In this document: one piece after another, positions 29,988 through 40,477 of the stretch | Layout: the number at the start of each line of letters is the position of its first letter | Position numbering within the stretch: position 1 is the stretch's first letter | Source: Xestospongia muta | Taxonomy: Eukaryota; Porifera; Demospongiae; Haplosclerida; Petrosiidae | Direction of reading: 5' to 3' | DNA length: 64,000 nucleotides | Assembly: GCA_963693285.1 (NCBI GenBank) | Contig: OY848921.1 | Span: forward strand, 1,674,001-1,738,000 | The notes under the pieces: generated by a model | The model's database searches: none | Told to the model about the DNA's origin: nothing | The model's input: only the letters and a program-made list of their open reading frames with translations | Program-made: the position numbers and the translations under genes

Positions 29988-32900
29988 TTAATAAATTAGT
30001 TTGTAGAGGAAAGTTGCATAGGAATTGACTCCTTCTGTTACTGGTACTCCATGACGATGACATTTAGTGATGTTGTAGTAAATACGAAGAGGAGCCATTA
30101 CAGCATGAGCTATAGTATGACTAGGATAAGAAGCATAACAAGAAGCTACATAACCATCTACTACAATTGTACCACATTGAGTCATTGGAGCATACACTCC
30201 TTGTTTACGAACTATATCAATACTAGTCACTTGACTTGACTGGATCTGAGAGCTAGGACTCGTTATTTCTAGAATGTAGTCTCCACGTTTAATACAACAG
30301 GCCATGACTGCATTAGACTTAAATGTAGCTACGTCTGGTGTTACAGAAAAAACAAGATGGTTACTAGAGATGTTGAGTAATGTCCCAGACATAGTTTGAA
30401 TAGTCATATAAGTAGCAAAGGTCTTGGGTTCATAATGGAGAAAGGTGACTACTTCACTGAATATAGTACTACCTCCTGGTATTACAGCAAGTACTTCATC
30501 TCCTGGATTGATCTCATACATGAACTTGATCCCATCTTTAGTAATAACAGTACTATCTCCTGGAAAACACTCTTTATTCTGTGAATGAAATAGATTATAA
30601 AAGTTAACTAAATTCATGATCATGAATATATAATTCTTTACCTCTTCAATTTCTCTTCTAAAAACATATCTGATTTTCTCATCTGCTATTGCAGGATTTT
30701 GACAAGCTTGAGATCTTCTGAGACTACGCTTAAGAACATTGTATATGCAGCCTTCATCATCATTTGCACACGACAATTCTTGTATTATTTGGTATAATTC
30801 AATTCGCTTAGCCTGAATTTTGTCATTATTATCTTTTGACTCAGTAAAAACAACACGATGTCTACCAATATTCCTAATAAACTTCCTTAAGCCTTCTGGA
30901 CATTTCGGATCTTCCAAGGATCTATCTAAATGAGCATGCCGATCTTCATCAGTTTGACCATATCTTTGACCATTAGTTATTACTAACATAACACGTGACC
31001 AAAAGTTCCTGCCTTCACCAGCAAAGTACTTGATTCTATTTTCTTCATCTGTAGTGAAACAATCAGCTGCTGATAAAACATATATCATCACGTGAATAAC
31101 AGGTTCACGACTTTCAGTAATCAGTCTTACGTAATTAATTATTTCATCAAGATTTTGATAATCCTTTCGAACAGCATCTGCTAGACCAGGCGTGTCAAAT
31201 ACATGCATTGTGAAATGGTCACCACTGATGTGTACTGGACAGCTTTCTTTAGCGACTTTACTTATTGCTGCCAAAAAACCACTAGCTACTTCGAATTTCT
31301 CACGTTGGATCAGAAAATTTCCCAAAGTGCTTTTACCAACAAGAGATCTCCCGAAAAGAAGTACATTGACATCGCGAAGCCGGGGATCACCATGACTATT
31401 TAGACTGACTCTAGTAAGAGGTGTGCAGCCGTCATTGTCAGCTATAGTGGGATCTGCCCCATTGTTGAGTAAGGTAGAGATGACAGAAAAGTGACCATGG
31501 TGACTAGGAATACTAATGCCCATTACTCCTTCCTTGTTTTGGGTATTTACTGGAACATTCTTCTCTAGTAGTATCTCAATGATACCACCATGACCATTTT
31601 TACTGGCTGCCATAAGAGGTGTCCAGCCACCATTGTCAGGTATATTAGGGTCTGCACCATTGTTGAGCAAGGAAGACACAACAGAGGAGTGACCACTTTG
31701 GCTAGCAATATAAATAGTTGTTTGTCCATAATTGTTTTGACTGTTTACTGGAACATTCTTCTCTAGTAATAACTCAACAACATCAGCATGACCATTTTGA
31801 CTGGCTACCATAAGAGGTGTGAAACCATCATTGTTTGCTAAGTTAGGGTCTGCCCCATTGTCAAGTAAGGTGGAAACAACAGAAGACAGACCATTTTGGC
31901 TAGCAATATAAATGGCTGTTATTCCATTTTTGCTCTGGGTATTTATTGCTACATTCGACTTTAGTAACAGTTGAATGACATTATCATGGCCATCCTGACA
32001 AGCTACCATAAGAGGTGTACAACCATTATTCTTAACTAAGTTTGGGTCTACTCCATTACTAAATAAGGTAGAGACAACTGAAGAGTGACCATATTTACTA
32101 GCAACATGTAACACTGTAGTACCATTATCATTTTTTATTTTAGATACAGTAGATATTACCGTTTCACCTGACTGTGTTAGTAGGTTAGGATTACCACCTA
32201 CTTCAAGAAGAAGAGATATAGCAGAAAGAGGACGACCAGATTGAACAGCTCTCAACAGAGCTGAGTCAAATGTCATGTCATCTTGTGAGTCTTCATTCTT
32301 AAAGACTACATTAGTACCTACTGTTAATGAGATGACTCCAGTTGCTCTCAGTATTTTGTAGTCAAATTTGGATTTTGTAAGAAGGAAAGCTATGTCTTCA
32401 GAAATACTCCAAGCAACATACAAGCTACCTCCTTGAACAACTATGATTTGAAGTGATTTATCATATTCTTGAAAAAGTAGCTTTACCAGAAACTCAAAAT
32501 GCTCTAGTGTGACCTCTAGCCATACTTTCTCTACTGTCAATGCTACTTGTACATTACCTGATGTGCTCTTTTTTGATCTTACATTATCTACAAGATCTAT
32601 CATTTTTGTTGACTTTTTAAATGCCACTATATCATCTTGATATTTCTGTACTTTGTGAGGCAATTCAGTGTCAGAAAGAAATCTTTTGATTATTCTTTGA
32701 AGAAGTTGATATTTGAGGTAATGCCAATGGTTATCTAGCATATCAAATAGTTTGTCATATGTGATGCCAGATTCATCTGGTAATACTTCACTTATTAGAG
32801 TCTTTAAGTATCGATAAAAAGGTAAAAGCATTTTTTGTTTTTCTTCTAAAAATGCCTGAGTTTCTGAAACTAATGCTGCAAATCTCTCAAGAAAGTCAAT

Positions 32901-34001
32901 GATTTCTTGTGCTATATTTCTTTCAAGCTTTACTCCACTCTCCATTGATGGTTGCTTTTTAATGATATCTCTAGTAGTGGTTGTATAGTTGTCATTGAGC
33001 ATACCACTAGATTCTTCATGCTGTGAGTTTGAAGATACTTGAAGCTGCTGCTCTTCGATAATAATTTGATGTTGGTCATCATTTGTGCTACATTTCTGCT
33101 GTAACATTTGGTTTTGTGTAATAACTTGTTGCTCTTTATTCATAAAGTAACTAGTTGGATTGTGTTCAATATTTACAATGCTAGATTTTTCATGTTGTGA
33201 AGTGGATGGTACTAAATCTAGAATAGTAGCATACTTTGTTCTAATATTCTCGGCAACTCTAGGGTTCACTTTTTCTACTGCATCAGCTACAGTACACCAT
33301 GAATGTACAGTGTTGGTTTGATCTAGCCATTTTTGTAAAGAATGCATTTTGCGCTGCGCTAATTCAAAGTATTGTGTCTCAATACTTTTAATATCAACAA
33401 AAGGCAACTTGAGAGACACAGCTACTTGATCCCATTCTATTACTTGTCTCAGTTCATCACACAGTACATCAAGAGTAGGTGGACTAAGATTATCACACAT
33501 TGTTTGAACTGTAAATGAGTGTGAAGGTACTTGAAGCTGAATGATTTGTTGCTCTTCGATAATAATTTGATGTTGGTCATCATTTGTGCTACATTTCTGC
33601 TGTAGCATTTGGTTTTGTGTAATAACTTGTTGCTCTTTATTCATGAGGTAACTAGTTGGATTATGTTTAACATTTACAATGCTAGATTTTTCATGTCGTG
33701 AAGTGTATGGTACTAGATCTATAATAGTAGCATACTTTGTTCTAATGTTCTCAGCAACCGCAGGATTTACTTTTTCTACAGCATCAGCTACAGCACGCCG
33801 TGAATGTACAGTGTTGGTTTGATCTAGCCATTTTTGTAAAGAATGCATTTTGCGCTGTGCTAATTCAGAATATTGTGTCTCAATACTTTTAATATCGACA
33901 TAAGATACTTTGAGACTTACAGCTACTTGATCCCATTCTACTACTTCTCTCAGTTCATCACACAGTACATCAAGAGTAGGTGGACTGAGATTATCAGACA
34001 T
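29988..34001 (-). CDS. Death-Death-ankyrin-AIG1-like GTPase-Hedgehog-type Hint fusion protein
   Basis: The start at 34001 (MSDNLSPPT) matches the family. Death domains occupy residues about 1-95 and 167-262 (second start MCDNLSPPT). The conserved helical domain reaches about 575, and about nine ankyrin repeats cover 580-870. A GTPase follows: P-loop GRSLVGKST near 882, DTPGLAD near 935, and ITNGQRYGQ near 1009 in the G4 position; its spacing and the RIKYFAGEG segment fit the AIG1/GIMAP class. From about 1143 a Hint domain starts at its nucleophile Cys (CFPGDSTVITKDG), with SSNHLVF, GVYAPMTQCGTIVVDGYVAS and CYA typical of the Hedgehog Hog fold, ending at LLYxx-like FLYKLIY. A 63-bp in-frame intron (30579-30641, GTAAAG to CACAG) probably separates the GTPase and Hint exons; removing it leaves 1,316 residues. 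Hint domains self-cleave at Cys1; whether this one does is unknown. Confidence 0.9.
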   Translation of the reverse strand: MSDNLSPPTLDVLCDELREVVEWDQVAVSLKVSYVDIKSIETQYSELAQRKMHSLQKWLDQTNTVHSRRAVADAVEKVNPAVAENIRTKYATIIDLVPYTSRHEKSSIVNVKHNPTSYLMNKEQQVITQNQMLQQKCSTNDDQHQIIIEEQQIIQLQVPSHSFTVQTMCDNLSPPTLDVLCDELRQVIEWDQVAVSLKLPFVDIKSIETQYFELAQRKMHSLQKWLDQTNTVHSWCTVADAVEKVNPRVAENIRTKYATILDLVPSTSQHEKSSIVNIEHNPTSYFMNKEQQVITQNQMLQQKCSTNDDQHQIIIEEQQLQVSSNSQHEESSGMLNDNYTTTTRDIIKKQPSMESGVKLERNIAQEIIDFLERFAALVSETQAFLEEKQKMLLPFYRYLKTLISEVLPDESGITYDKLFDMLDNHWHYLKYQLLQRIIKRFLSDTELPHKVQKYQDDIVAFKKSTKMIDLVDNVRSKKSTSGNVQVALTVEKVWLEVTLEHFEFLVKLLFQEYDKSLQIIVVQGGSLYVAWSISEDIAFLLTKSKFDYKILRATGVISLTVGTNVVFKNEDSQDDMTFDSALLRAVQSGRPLSAISLLLEVGGNPNLLTQSGETVISTVSKIKNDNGTTVLHVASKYGHSSVVSTLFSNGVDPNLVKNNGCTPLMVACQDGHDNVIQLLLKSNVAINTQSKNGITAIYIASQNGLSSVVSTLLDNGADPNLANNDGFTPLMVASQNGHADVVELLLEKNVPVNSQNNYGQTTIYIASQSGHSSVVSSLLNNGADPNIPDNGGWTPLMAASKNGHGGIIEILLEKNVPVNTQNKEGVMGISIPSHHGHFSVISTLLNNGADPTIADNDGCTPLTRVSLNSHGDPRLRDVNVLLFGRSLVGKSTLGNFLIQREKFEVASGFLAAISKVAKESCPVHISGDHFTMHVFDTPGLADAVRKDYQNLDEIINYVRLITESREPVIHVMIYVLSAADCFTTDEENRIKYFAGEGRNFWSRVMLVITNGQRYGQTDEDRHAHLDRSLEDPKCPEGLRKFIRNIGRHRVVFTESKDNNDKIQAKRIELYQIIQELSCANDDEGCIYNVLKRSLRRSQACQNPAIADEKIRYVFRREIEEVKNYIFMIMNLVNFYNLFHSQNKECFPGDSTVITKDGIKFMYEINPGDEVLAVIPGGSTIFSEVVTFLHYEPKTFATYMTIQTMSGTLLNISSNHLVFSVTPDVATFKSNAVMACCIKRGDYILEITSPSSQIQSSQVTSIDIVRKQGVYAPMTQCGTIVVDGYVASCYASYPSHTIAHAVMAPLRIYYNITKCHRHGVPVTEGVNSYATFLYKLIY
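30579..30641 (-). other. Predicted 63-nt in-frame intron between GTPase and Hint exons
   Basis: The minus strand reads GAAGAG|GTAAAGAATT and TTCATTCACAG|AATAAAGAG. The length is a multiple of three without a stop, so retention would add 21 mainly hydrophobic residues (VKNYIFMIMNLVNFYNLFHS and Q). The AT-rich, polypyrimidine-like end and position at the domain boundary favour a real intron. Confidence 0.65.
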
Positions 34002-34349
34002 TGTGTGAACTGTAAATGAAATACAAACAATAATATAAGCTGGAATGTTCTATTAGTTATTTTATTTATTTGTTAGTAATATGTAATTTGGCATAATTAT
34101 AAATTTTTAATTATCAATCATTACATGTATAAATACTGTATAGCAGGAAATGTTGACATTAAATTTTGCAAAAAGCTAAAAATTGTCCATTAAAACATAT
34201 TACAAGTTGTTTTAGAAAACTGATAAGTTGTTTTGGCAAATTACCAAAATTTAATGTGTATGTTGATTGTTGTGGTAGACCATACTAAGCAGCTAATATT
34301 TCATATTTATCATGTGAAGTATTACAGGTTGCTAATATAACCTAGGGAC

Positions 34350-35165
34350 GTATGTCCGAGTTGAGTTGAGCTAACCAGACATGTAAATAACTTTGACGTT
34401 TTACGTGCTATCCGCATGGAACTTGCACCAATCGATTCAGCTCGCAAACGCGCATTTTATATATAAAATTTAGCTCTCTAGTGCTATGAGAGAGTAGCAA
34501 ACTATAAAACTCCATACATTTTCAATGGCATACCTTCGTCATACTTCAAATTCAACACATTCGAGGATTTTAATAAACAACAATTCTCGCCTCGAGAAGT
34601 CAACTGTGTGTCACATGACAATTCAAAATTACAATTCTAATTATATAAACAAATGTTCCATTATAACAATTATTATTATTAAAATAATAATCAAATAGTC
34701 TTTTGCGATTGTGGTTCTAACAAAAACTTTTTACTAAAAAAGGAAGACTGAAAATGGGTTTCCTTAGCCTTTTGAGTCTTGAATCACTCTTGATGCTGGC
34801 ACATGAAGCTCCTTTGGCATCAAAGTAGTCTCGTCCCCAGACCTACTCGCAAGCTTAAAGTAGGTCTGGGGACGAGACTAGCATCAAAGGTGCGTTTAAG
34901 AGGTCCTTGAGTCCGTTGACGCCTGCTAACATCCTTGAAATAGTCATAGACATTCGCAACGACGTCCTTTGTTTGTGATCTCAGTCTCTTTTCCCTTTAC
35001 ATCTTCACGAGCACGAGAGAAAATGTGGTATGTTCGCATGATATTCACGTGAACAAATGATGAATATAATTAAAATGAACTTTAGCGCTAATTGCGGTTA
35101 AGAAATACCTCACCTTACAATCCATGCCTTTTCTTAATGAAGGGCTTAACTCAATTCGGACATAC
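34350..35165. mobile_element. Candidate DNA transposon remnant, about 815 bp, with 22-bp TIRs
   Basis: The left end GTATGTCCGAGTTGAGTTGA (34350 onward) and right end (complement GTATGTCCGAATTGAGTTAA, to 35165) match at 20 of 22 positions in inverted orientation. TA at each edge is compatible with a TA target-site duplication, but that is not proven. No transposase is visible. It lies in the 5' region of the Hint gene and contains a smaller nested foldback element. Confidence 0.55.
34817..34889. mobile_element. Tiny foldback element, 55 bp, perfect 22-bp arms, 9-bp target-site duplication
   Basis: The arms TAGTCTCGTCCCCAGACCTA+CT (34826-34847) and their exact complement (34859-34880) enclose an 11-base loop. 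GCATCAAAG repeats directly at 34817-34825 and 34881-34889. The terminal sequence resembles the MITE at 13634 (TAG-CTCGT-CCCAG), so it is probably a deletion derivative of the same Mutator-like family. Confidence 0.88.
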
Positions 35166-35394
35166 TATTACTGCTTGTCTATATTCACAAGCACTCAAGG
35201 AGACTATTTTATCAATTATTACAATAGCTGTTAAAATCACTAAATTAGTACATGCAAATTTATTAATACTCTAATAGTAGGCTAATAATAATCCACTCAC
35301 TGATTAGTAGAATGAATGATGATGTTTCTCAGTGTCATTAATGAGTAGACAATAAGTAGCTGTAGTTCAACAATGTCCAGTTATATCACGTTAC

Positions 35395-35660
35395 ATTAAG
35401 AGTTAGTAAATACTGAAGTAATAGAGAGAACTGGTAGTAAGAGTACTAACAGTCACTGTGTCACGCACAATAGATATATTGAGATAAGACCAGATTGGTA
35501 ATTGACTTAAGAGTGAACTGAAACAAGAACACTAACAGTCGCTATATCACAATAGATATTGAGATATATATATATATATAATTGAGTCGAGAGTAGATTG
35601 ATAATAAGAATACTAACAGTCACTGTGTCACAGTAGATATACTCCCAAGTATTGACAATA
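35395..35660. repeat. Short diverged minisatellite (copy for the Hint-containing gene)
   Basis: Units with CTAACAGTCACTGTGTCAC and AATAGATATTGAG resemble the arrays upstream of the other Death-ANK genes but are few and diverged. An (AT)n tract lies at about 35564-35580. It sits between the gene start (34001) and a downstream-facing donor at 35901. Confidence 0.7.
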
Positions 35661-35901
35661 CTTTGTACAACTAGTAATAGTATTGACTGAAGTAGCAAGT
35701 AGATTTCTCTGTTACTAATAAACTTAGTTTGCCTTATAGTGCAACATGCACCGTGGGAGAGAAAATATCGCTCAGAGAGAATAGAGAAGAACAGATCTTT
35801 ACAACAACAGTCTTACTATCTTAAGACAGTAACCTTGCTTCCGATTTCAAATCTTTTAAAGGTTAAAAATAAGTAAATATGAGAAATGTTAAAGAGCTTA
35901 C

Positions 35902-35960
35902 CAGAATAACAGACGCTCTGCACAAAACAGGAGGTAGGGCTTATTACATTTCCTTTGTTT
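35902..35960 (-). promoter_or_regulatory. Putative 5'UTR exon end of the Hint-containing gene
   Basis: A minus-strand donor (TTCTG|GTAAGCTC) at 35901/35902 occupies the same position relative to the minisatellite as in the other units. The GC-rich hairpin arms of copies 2-4 are not conserved here. The leader intron would be about 1.9 kb and contain the transposon remnants. Confidence 0.35.
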
Positions 35961-35999
35961 GCATAAGGAATACACACCCCCATTGGAAATAGTTGAAGA

Positions 36000-36560
36000 A
36001 GTTATATAGCTTCCTAACGCCTGCTCAATTAGGTCACTTGAATATGAGGCTAGGATCAGCGGTTGTACGTGAAAGGTTGTGTATTATTCATACCACATAC
36101 TTATAATATTGTTCCCCTGCTAGTAGACTGCACTGTTAGATAAAATCAAACTAGTTTATATTACTTAATAGGTATTCATCATGATGTATGTATGGACATT
36201 TGGAGCAGTTGATCCTAATACTGGTACAGCTGTATTAATGTATTATAATATATACTATGTATGATGATCTGCTTTCATCAGTAATTAAGCTGGTATTTTG
36301 CCAGAAAATTAGTTTTATTAATTGCTTTGCAATTAGGGAAAGTATTGTACCAAAACTATATAGCTATTAGTGTTGAATATCACTGACAATAAATATATTA
36401 TTATTAAAATCAAAATATCAAGAGCATAGCAACAATCTAAATATTTAAAAAGTAAAATTAAAATTATAGGTTATACAAAAATTAAGAATTTCTTATTTGT
36501 GTCAATTCAATGACTTGTAGAGAAAGTGTTCTGGACCATTTGGTTAATGTTTCTCAGTTC
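36000..36560. other. Intergenic, no supported gene
   Basis: AT-rich spacer between the 5' region of the Hint gene and the 3' end of the next Death-ANK gene; nothing recognised. Confidence 0.45.
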
Positions 36561-36567
36561 CTCTACA

Positions 36568-39500
36568 TCAAATTTTCAATGACCCAGAGTCTGCTGATGA
36601 TGAACGGTTAGTTGATAATCTACCAGTTACATAACCTGACTCAACAGAACCTGCTAATGACTCTTGATAATTGTCTTGCCGGAAACCAGCAAAAAGTAGT
36701 GGTACGATGTTATGGCAACCTTCTTGATGAGCTATATCTAGAGGTGTCCAACCTAACATGTCTCGTATAAGTGGATTAGCACCACCTTCCAATAGCTGTC
36801 TAACAATATCCTCATATCCATATTGACTGGAAAGATGTAATGCTGTAGTACCAGTATGAGCTTGATGGTTGACATTAACTTGAGTCTTCAATAACTCTCT
36901 CACGACATTGTTGTGTCCTTTGGTGCTGGCTATCATAAGAGGTGTCCAACCATCATTCTTAGCTACATTAGGGTCTGCCCCATTGGTAAGTAAGGTAGAA
37001 ACAACAGAAGAATGACCATTCTGGCTAGCTAGATAAATGGCTGTTTTCCCATCATTGGTTTGAGTGTTTATTGGTACATTTCTCTCTAGTAATGCTTGAA
37101 TGACATCAACATGACCATTCTTGCTAGCTGCCATAAGTGATGTTGAGCCATTGTTTTTGACTAAGTTTGAGTCTGCCCCATTGTTAAGTAAGGTGGAAAC
37201 AACTGAAGAATGACCATTCTTGCAAGCAAAATAAATAGCTGTTGCTCCATTTGTGTTTTGGGTGTTAATAGAAACATTAATTTCTTTTAGTAATAGCTTT
37301 ACAACATCATCATGACCATTCTGACTAGCTACCATCAGAGGTGTCCAATAAGATATGTCAGCTAAGTTAGGGTCTGCACCATTTTTAAGTAAAGTAGAAA
37401 CGACAGAAGAGTGACCATACTGGCTAGCAATAGAAACGGCTGTTACTCCATCTGTACTCTGTGCATTTATCATAACGTTCTTCTCCAGTAATAACTCAAC
37501 AACATCATCATGACCATTCTGACTGGCTACAATAAGAGGTGTCCAGCCATCATTTCTAGCTAGGTTAAGATCTGCACCATGACTAAGCAAGGTAGAGACC
37601 ATAGAAGAGTGACCACCTAGGCTTGCAAGATCAATAGCAGTTGTTCCATCTTTGCCTTGGGTATTTATTGGAACATTTACCTCCAATAACAATTGAAAGA
37701 CATCACTACAACCATTCAAACAGGCTGCCATAAGAGGTGTCCAACCATTTTTGTCTGGTAGATTAGGGTCTGCTCCTTTGCTGAGTAATGTAGAGACAAT
37801 GGAAGAGTAACCATTTTGACTGGCAATGTGAATGGCTGTTTTTCCAATTTTGTCATGGACATTTATTGAAACTTTCTTTTCTAGTAATAATTCAATGACA
37901 TCACTATGACCATTTTGGCTGGCTACTATAAGAGGTGTCCAATCATCATTGTTGACTAGATTAGGGTCTGCATAATAGCTAAGTAAAAGAGAAACAATGG
38001 AAAAGTGACCATTTTGGCTAGCAATATAAACAGCAGTTGCACCATGATTGTTTTGAGCATTTATGGGAACTTTTTTCTCTATCAACATCTCAACTACATG
38101 AACATGACCATTCTTACTAGCTGCCATGAGAGGTGTCCAGCCATTATTCCTAGCTAGCATAGGGTCTGCTCCATTGCTAAATAAGGTAGAGACAACAGAA
38201 GAGTGACCATTATTGCTAGCAATGTAAATGGCTGTTACTCCACGCTTGCTTTTAGTATTTATCTGAACATTCTTCTCAAGTAATAACTCAATAACATCAC
38301 AATGACCATTCTGACTGGCTACCATAAGAGGCATCCAACCATCGTTGTCAGCTAGGTTAGGGTCTGCACCATTGTTAAGTAAGGTAGAAACGACAGAAGA
38401 GTGACCAAGCTGACTGGCAATAGAAATTGCTGTTATTCCATCATCATTTTGAGTATTTATTGGAACATTATTCTCTAGTAATATCTCAATGATATCAGCA
38501 TGACCATTTTGACTTCCTGCCATAAGAGGTGTCCAACCATCATTCCTAGCAAGGTTAGGGTTTGCACCATTGTCAAGTAAGATAGAGACAACAAACAAGT
38601 GACCATTCAAACTTGCAAGATCAATGGCTGATGTTCCATCTTCACCTTGAATATCTATGGTAATATTCATATCCAGTAATAACTGAATGACATCACTGTG
38701 ACCATTCAAACTGGCTGTTACAAGAGGTGTCCAACCATCATTCCTAGCTAAATTGGGATCTGCCCCATTCTTAAATAAAGTAGAGACAACTGAAGAGTGA
38801 CCATTCTGGCTAGCTATGTAAACAGCTGTTGCTCCATTCTTGTTTTGGGTGTTTAGCAAGGCATTTCTCTTTAGTAATAACTCAACAACATCACTATGAC
38901 CATTTTTACTGGCTGCCATTAGAGGTGTCCAGCCATCACTGTTGCATAGGTTAGGGTCTGTCCCATTACTAAGTAAGGTAGAAACAACAGAAAAGTGACC
39001 ATTCTGGCTAGCAATATAATTTGCTGTTATTCCGTTTTTGCTTTTGGTATTGATTGCTACATTCGCTTTCAATAATAGTTGAATGACGTCATCATGGCCA
39101 TCCTGACAAGCTACCATAAGAGGTGTACAACCATTATTCTTAACTAAGTTTGGGTCTATTCCATTACTAAGTAAGGTAGAGACAACTGAAGAGTGACCAT
39201 ATTTACTAGCAACATGTAACACAGTAGTACCATTATCCTTTTTTATTTTAGATAAAGTAGATATTACTGTTTCACCTGACTGTGTTAATAGGTTAGGATT
39301 ACCACCTACTTCAAGAAGAAGAGATATAGCAGAAAGAGGACCACCAGATTTAACAGCTCTCAACAGAGCTGAGTCAAATGTCATATCATCTTGTGAGTCT
39401 TCATTGTTAAAGACTACAATAGTACCTACTGTTAGTGAGATGACTCCAATTGCTATTAATACTTCAATGTCAAATTTTGATCTTGTTATGAGGACAGCTA

Positions 39501-40422
39501 TCTCTTTAGAAACACTCCAGGTAACATGCATACTACCTTTTCTGACAACAATGTTTTGAAGTGACTCATCGTATTCTTGAAAAAGGAGCTTTACCAGAAA
39601 CTCAAAATGCTCTAACGTGACATCTAGCCACATTTCCTTCACTTTCAACACTACCTGCTCCTTGCCTGGTATATTTTGCTTTGCTTTTACAACATCAGCA
39701 AGATCTTTCATTTTTGTTGACTCTTTGAATGCTTCCATTTCATCTTGATATTTCTGTACTTCAACTGGTAATTCAGTGTCAGAAAGAAAGTTATGAATTA
39801 ATCTTTCTAGAAGTCGGCACTTGAGATAATGCCAATGTGTGTGTAGTATATCAAATACTCTGTTATATGTGGTACATTGAGCTTCATCTGGTGAAGTTTT
39901 GTCATCTACTCCACGTTCTTTCAAGTATCGAAGTAACGGTAAAAGAATTTCTGGCCTTCTTTCAAAAGATGTCTGCGTTTTTGAAACTAGCATAGCAAAT
40001 TTGTCTTCTAAGTTAATTATTTTCTCAACTACATTTTTTTCAAGTTGCATTTCACTTTCAATCTGTTTTCCAATGACAGTTTGATGTTGGTCATTATTTG
40101 TTCTGCATTCTTCATGTTGTACAGTTAAAGTTACTTGGTCTAGAATAGTAGCATATTTTGTCCTGATATTCTCAGCAACTCTAGGGTTCACTTTATCTAC
40201 TGCATCAGCTACAGTACGCCATGAATGCAAAGTGTTTGTTTGATCTAGCCATTTTTGTAAAGAATACATTTTACACTGGTTTATTGTTGAAAATCGTCCT
40301 CTGACATCTTCAATATCAACAAAAGGCAACTTGAGACTTACAACTACTTGATCCCATTCTACTACTTGTCTCAGTTCATCACACAGTACATCAAGAGTAG
40401 GTGGACTGAGATTATCAGACAT
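36568..40422 (-). CDS. Death-ankyrin protein, 1,284 residues
   Basis: The start MSDNLSPPT at 40422 is the family N-terminus. A single Death domain occupies residues about 1-95 (EWDQVVVSLKLPFVDIEDV; WLDQTNTLHSWRTVADAVDK). The conserved helical domain with HYLKCRLLERLIHNFLSD and KGSMHVTWSVSKEIAVLI reaches about 345, and about 27 ankyrin repeats run from 350 to 1235. The tail QESLAGSVESGYVTGRLS is shared with the 15990 gene but ends early at SGSLKI. There is no minisatellite or PISD exon upstream. A leader exon with a donor at 40755 and an acceptor TTTTTTGACAG near 40478 suggest a short 5'UTR intron instead. Confidence 0.9.
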   Translation of the reverse strand: MSDNLSPPTLDVLCDELRQVVEWDQVVVSLKLPFVDIEDVRGRFSTINQCKMYSLQKWLDQTNTLHSWRTVADAVDKVNPRVAENIRTKYATILDQVTLTVQHEECRTNNDQHQTVIGKQIESEMQLEKNVVEKIINLEDKFAMLVSKTQTSFERRPEILLPLLRYLKERGVDDKTSPDEAQCTTYNRVFDILHTHWHYLKCRLLERLIHNFLSDTELPVEVQKYQDEMEAFKESTKMKDLADVVKAKQNIPGKEQVVLKVKEMWLDVTLEHFEFLVKLLFQEYDESLQNIVVRKGSMHVTWSVSKEIAVLITRSKFDIEVLIAIGVISLTVGTIVVFNNEDSQDDMTFDSALLRAVKSGGPLSAISLLLEVGGNPNLLTQSGETVISTLSKIKKDNGTTVLHVASKYGHSSVVSTLLSNGIDPNLVKNNGCTPLMVACQDGHDDVIQLLLKANVAINTKSKNGITANYIASQNGHFSVVSTLLSNGTDPNLCNSDGWTPLMAASKNGHSDVVELLLKRNALLNTQNKNGATAVYIASQNGHSSVVSTLFKNGADPNLARNDGWTPLVTASLNGHSDVIQLLLDMNITIDIQGEDGTSAIDLASLNGHLFVVSILLDNGANPNLARNDGWTPLMAGSQNGHADIIEILLENNVPINTQNDDGITAISIASQLGHSSVVSTLLNNGADPNLADNDGWMPLMVASQNGHCDVIELLLEKNVQINTKSKRGVTAIYIASNNGHSSVVSTLFSNGADPMLARNNGWTPLMAASKNGHVHVVEMLIEKKVPINAQNNHGATAVYIASQNGHFSIVSLLLSYYADPNLVNNDDWTPLIVASQNGHSDVIELLLEKKVSINVHDKIGKTAIHIASQNGYSSIVSTLLSKGADPNLPDKNGWTPLMAACLNGCSDVFQLLLEVNVPINTQGKDGTTAIDLASLGGHSSMVSTLLSHGADLNLARNDGWTPLIVASQNGHDDVVELLLEKNVMINAQSTDGVTAVSIASQYGHSSVVSTLLKNGADPNLADISYWTPLMVASQNGHDDVVKLLLKEINVSINTQNTNGATAIYFACKNGHSSVVSTLLNNGADSNLVKNNGSTSLMAASKNGHVDVIQALLERNVPINTQTNDGKTAIYLASQNGHSSVVSTLLTNGADPNVAKNDGWTPLMIASTKGHNNVVRELLKTQVNVNHQAHTGTTALHLSSQYGYEDIVRQLLEGGANPLIRDMLGWTPLDIAHQEGCHNIVPLLFAGFRQDNYQESLAGSVESGYVTGRLSTNRSSSADSGSLKI

Positions 40423-40477
40423 TGTGTAATTAATATAATAGTCTCAAGATTTAAGATGTAATTGCTTCCAGTTCTGT

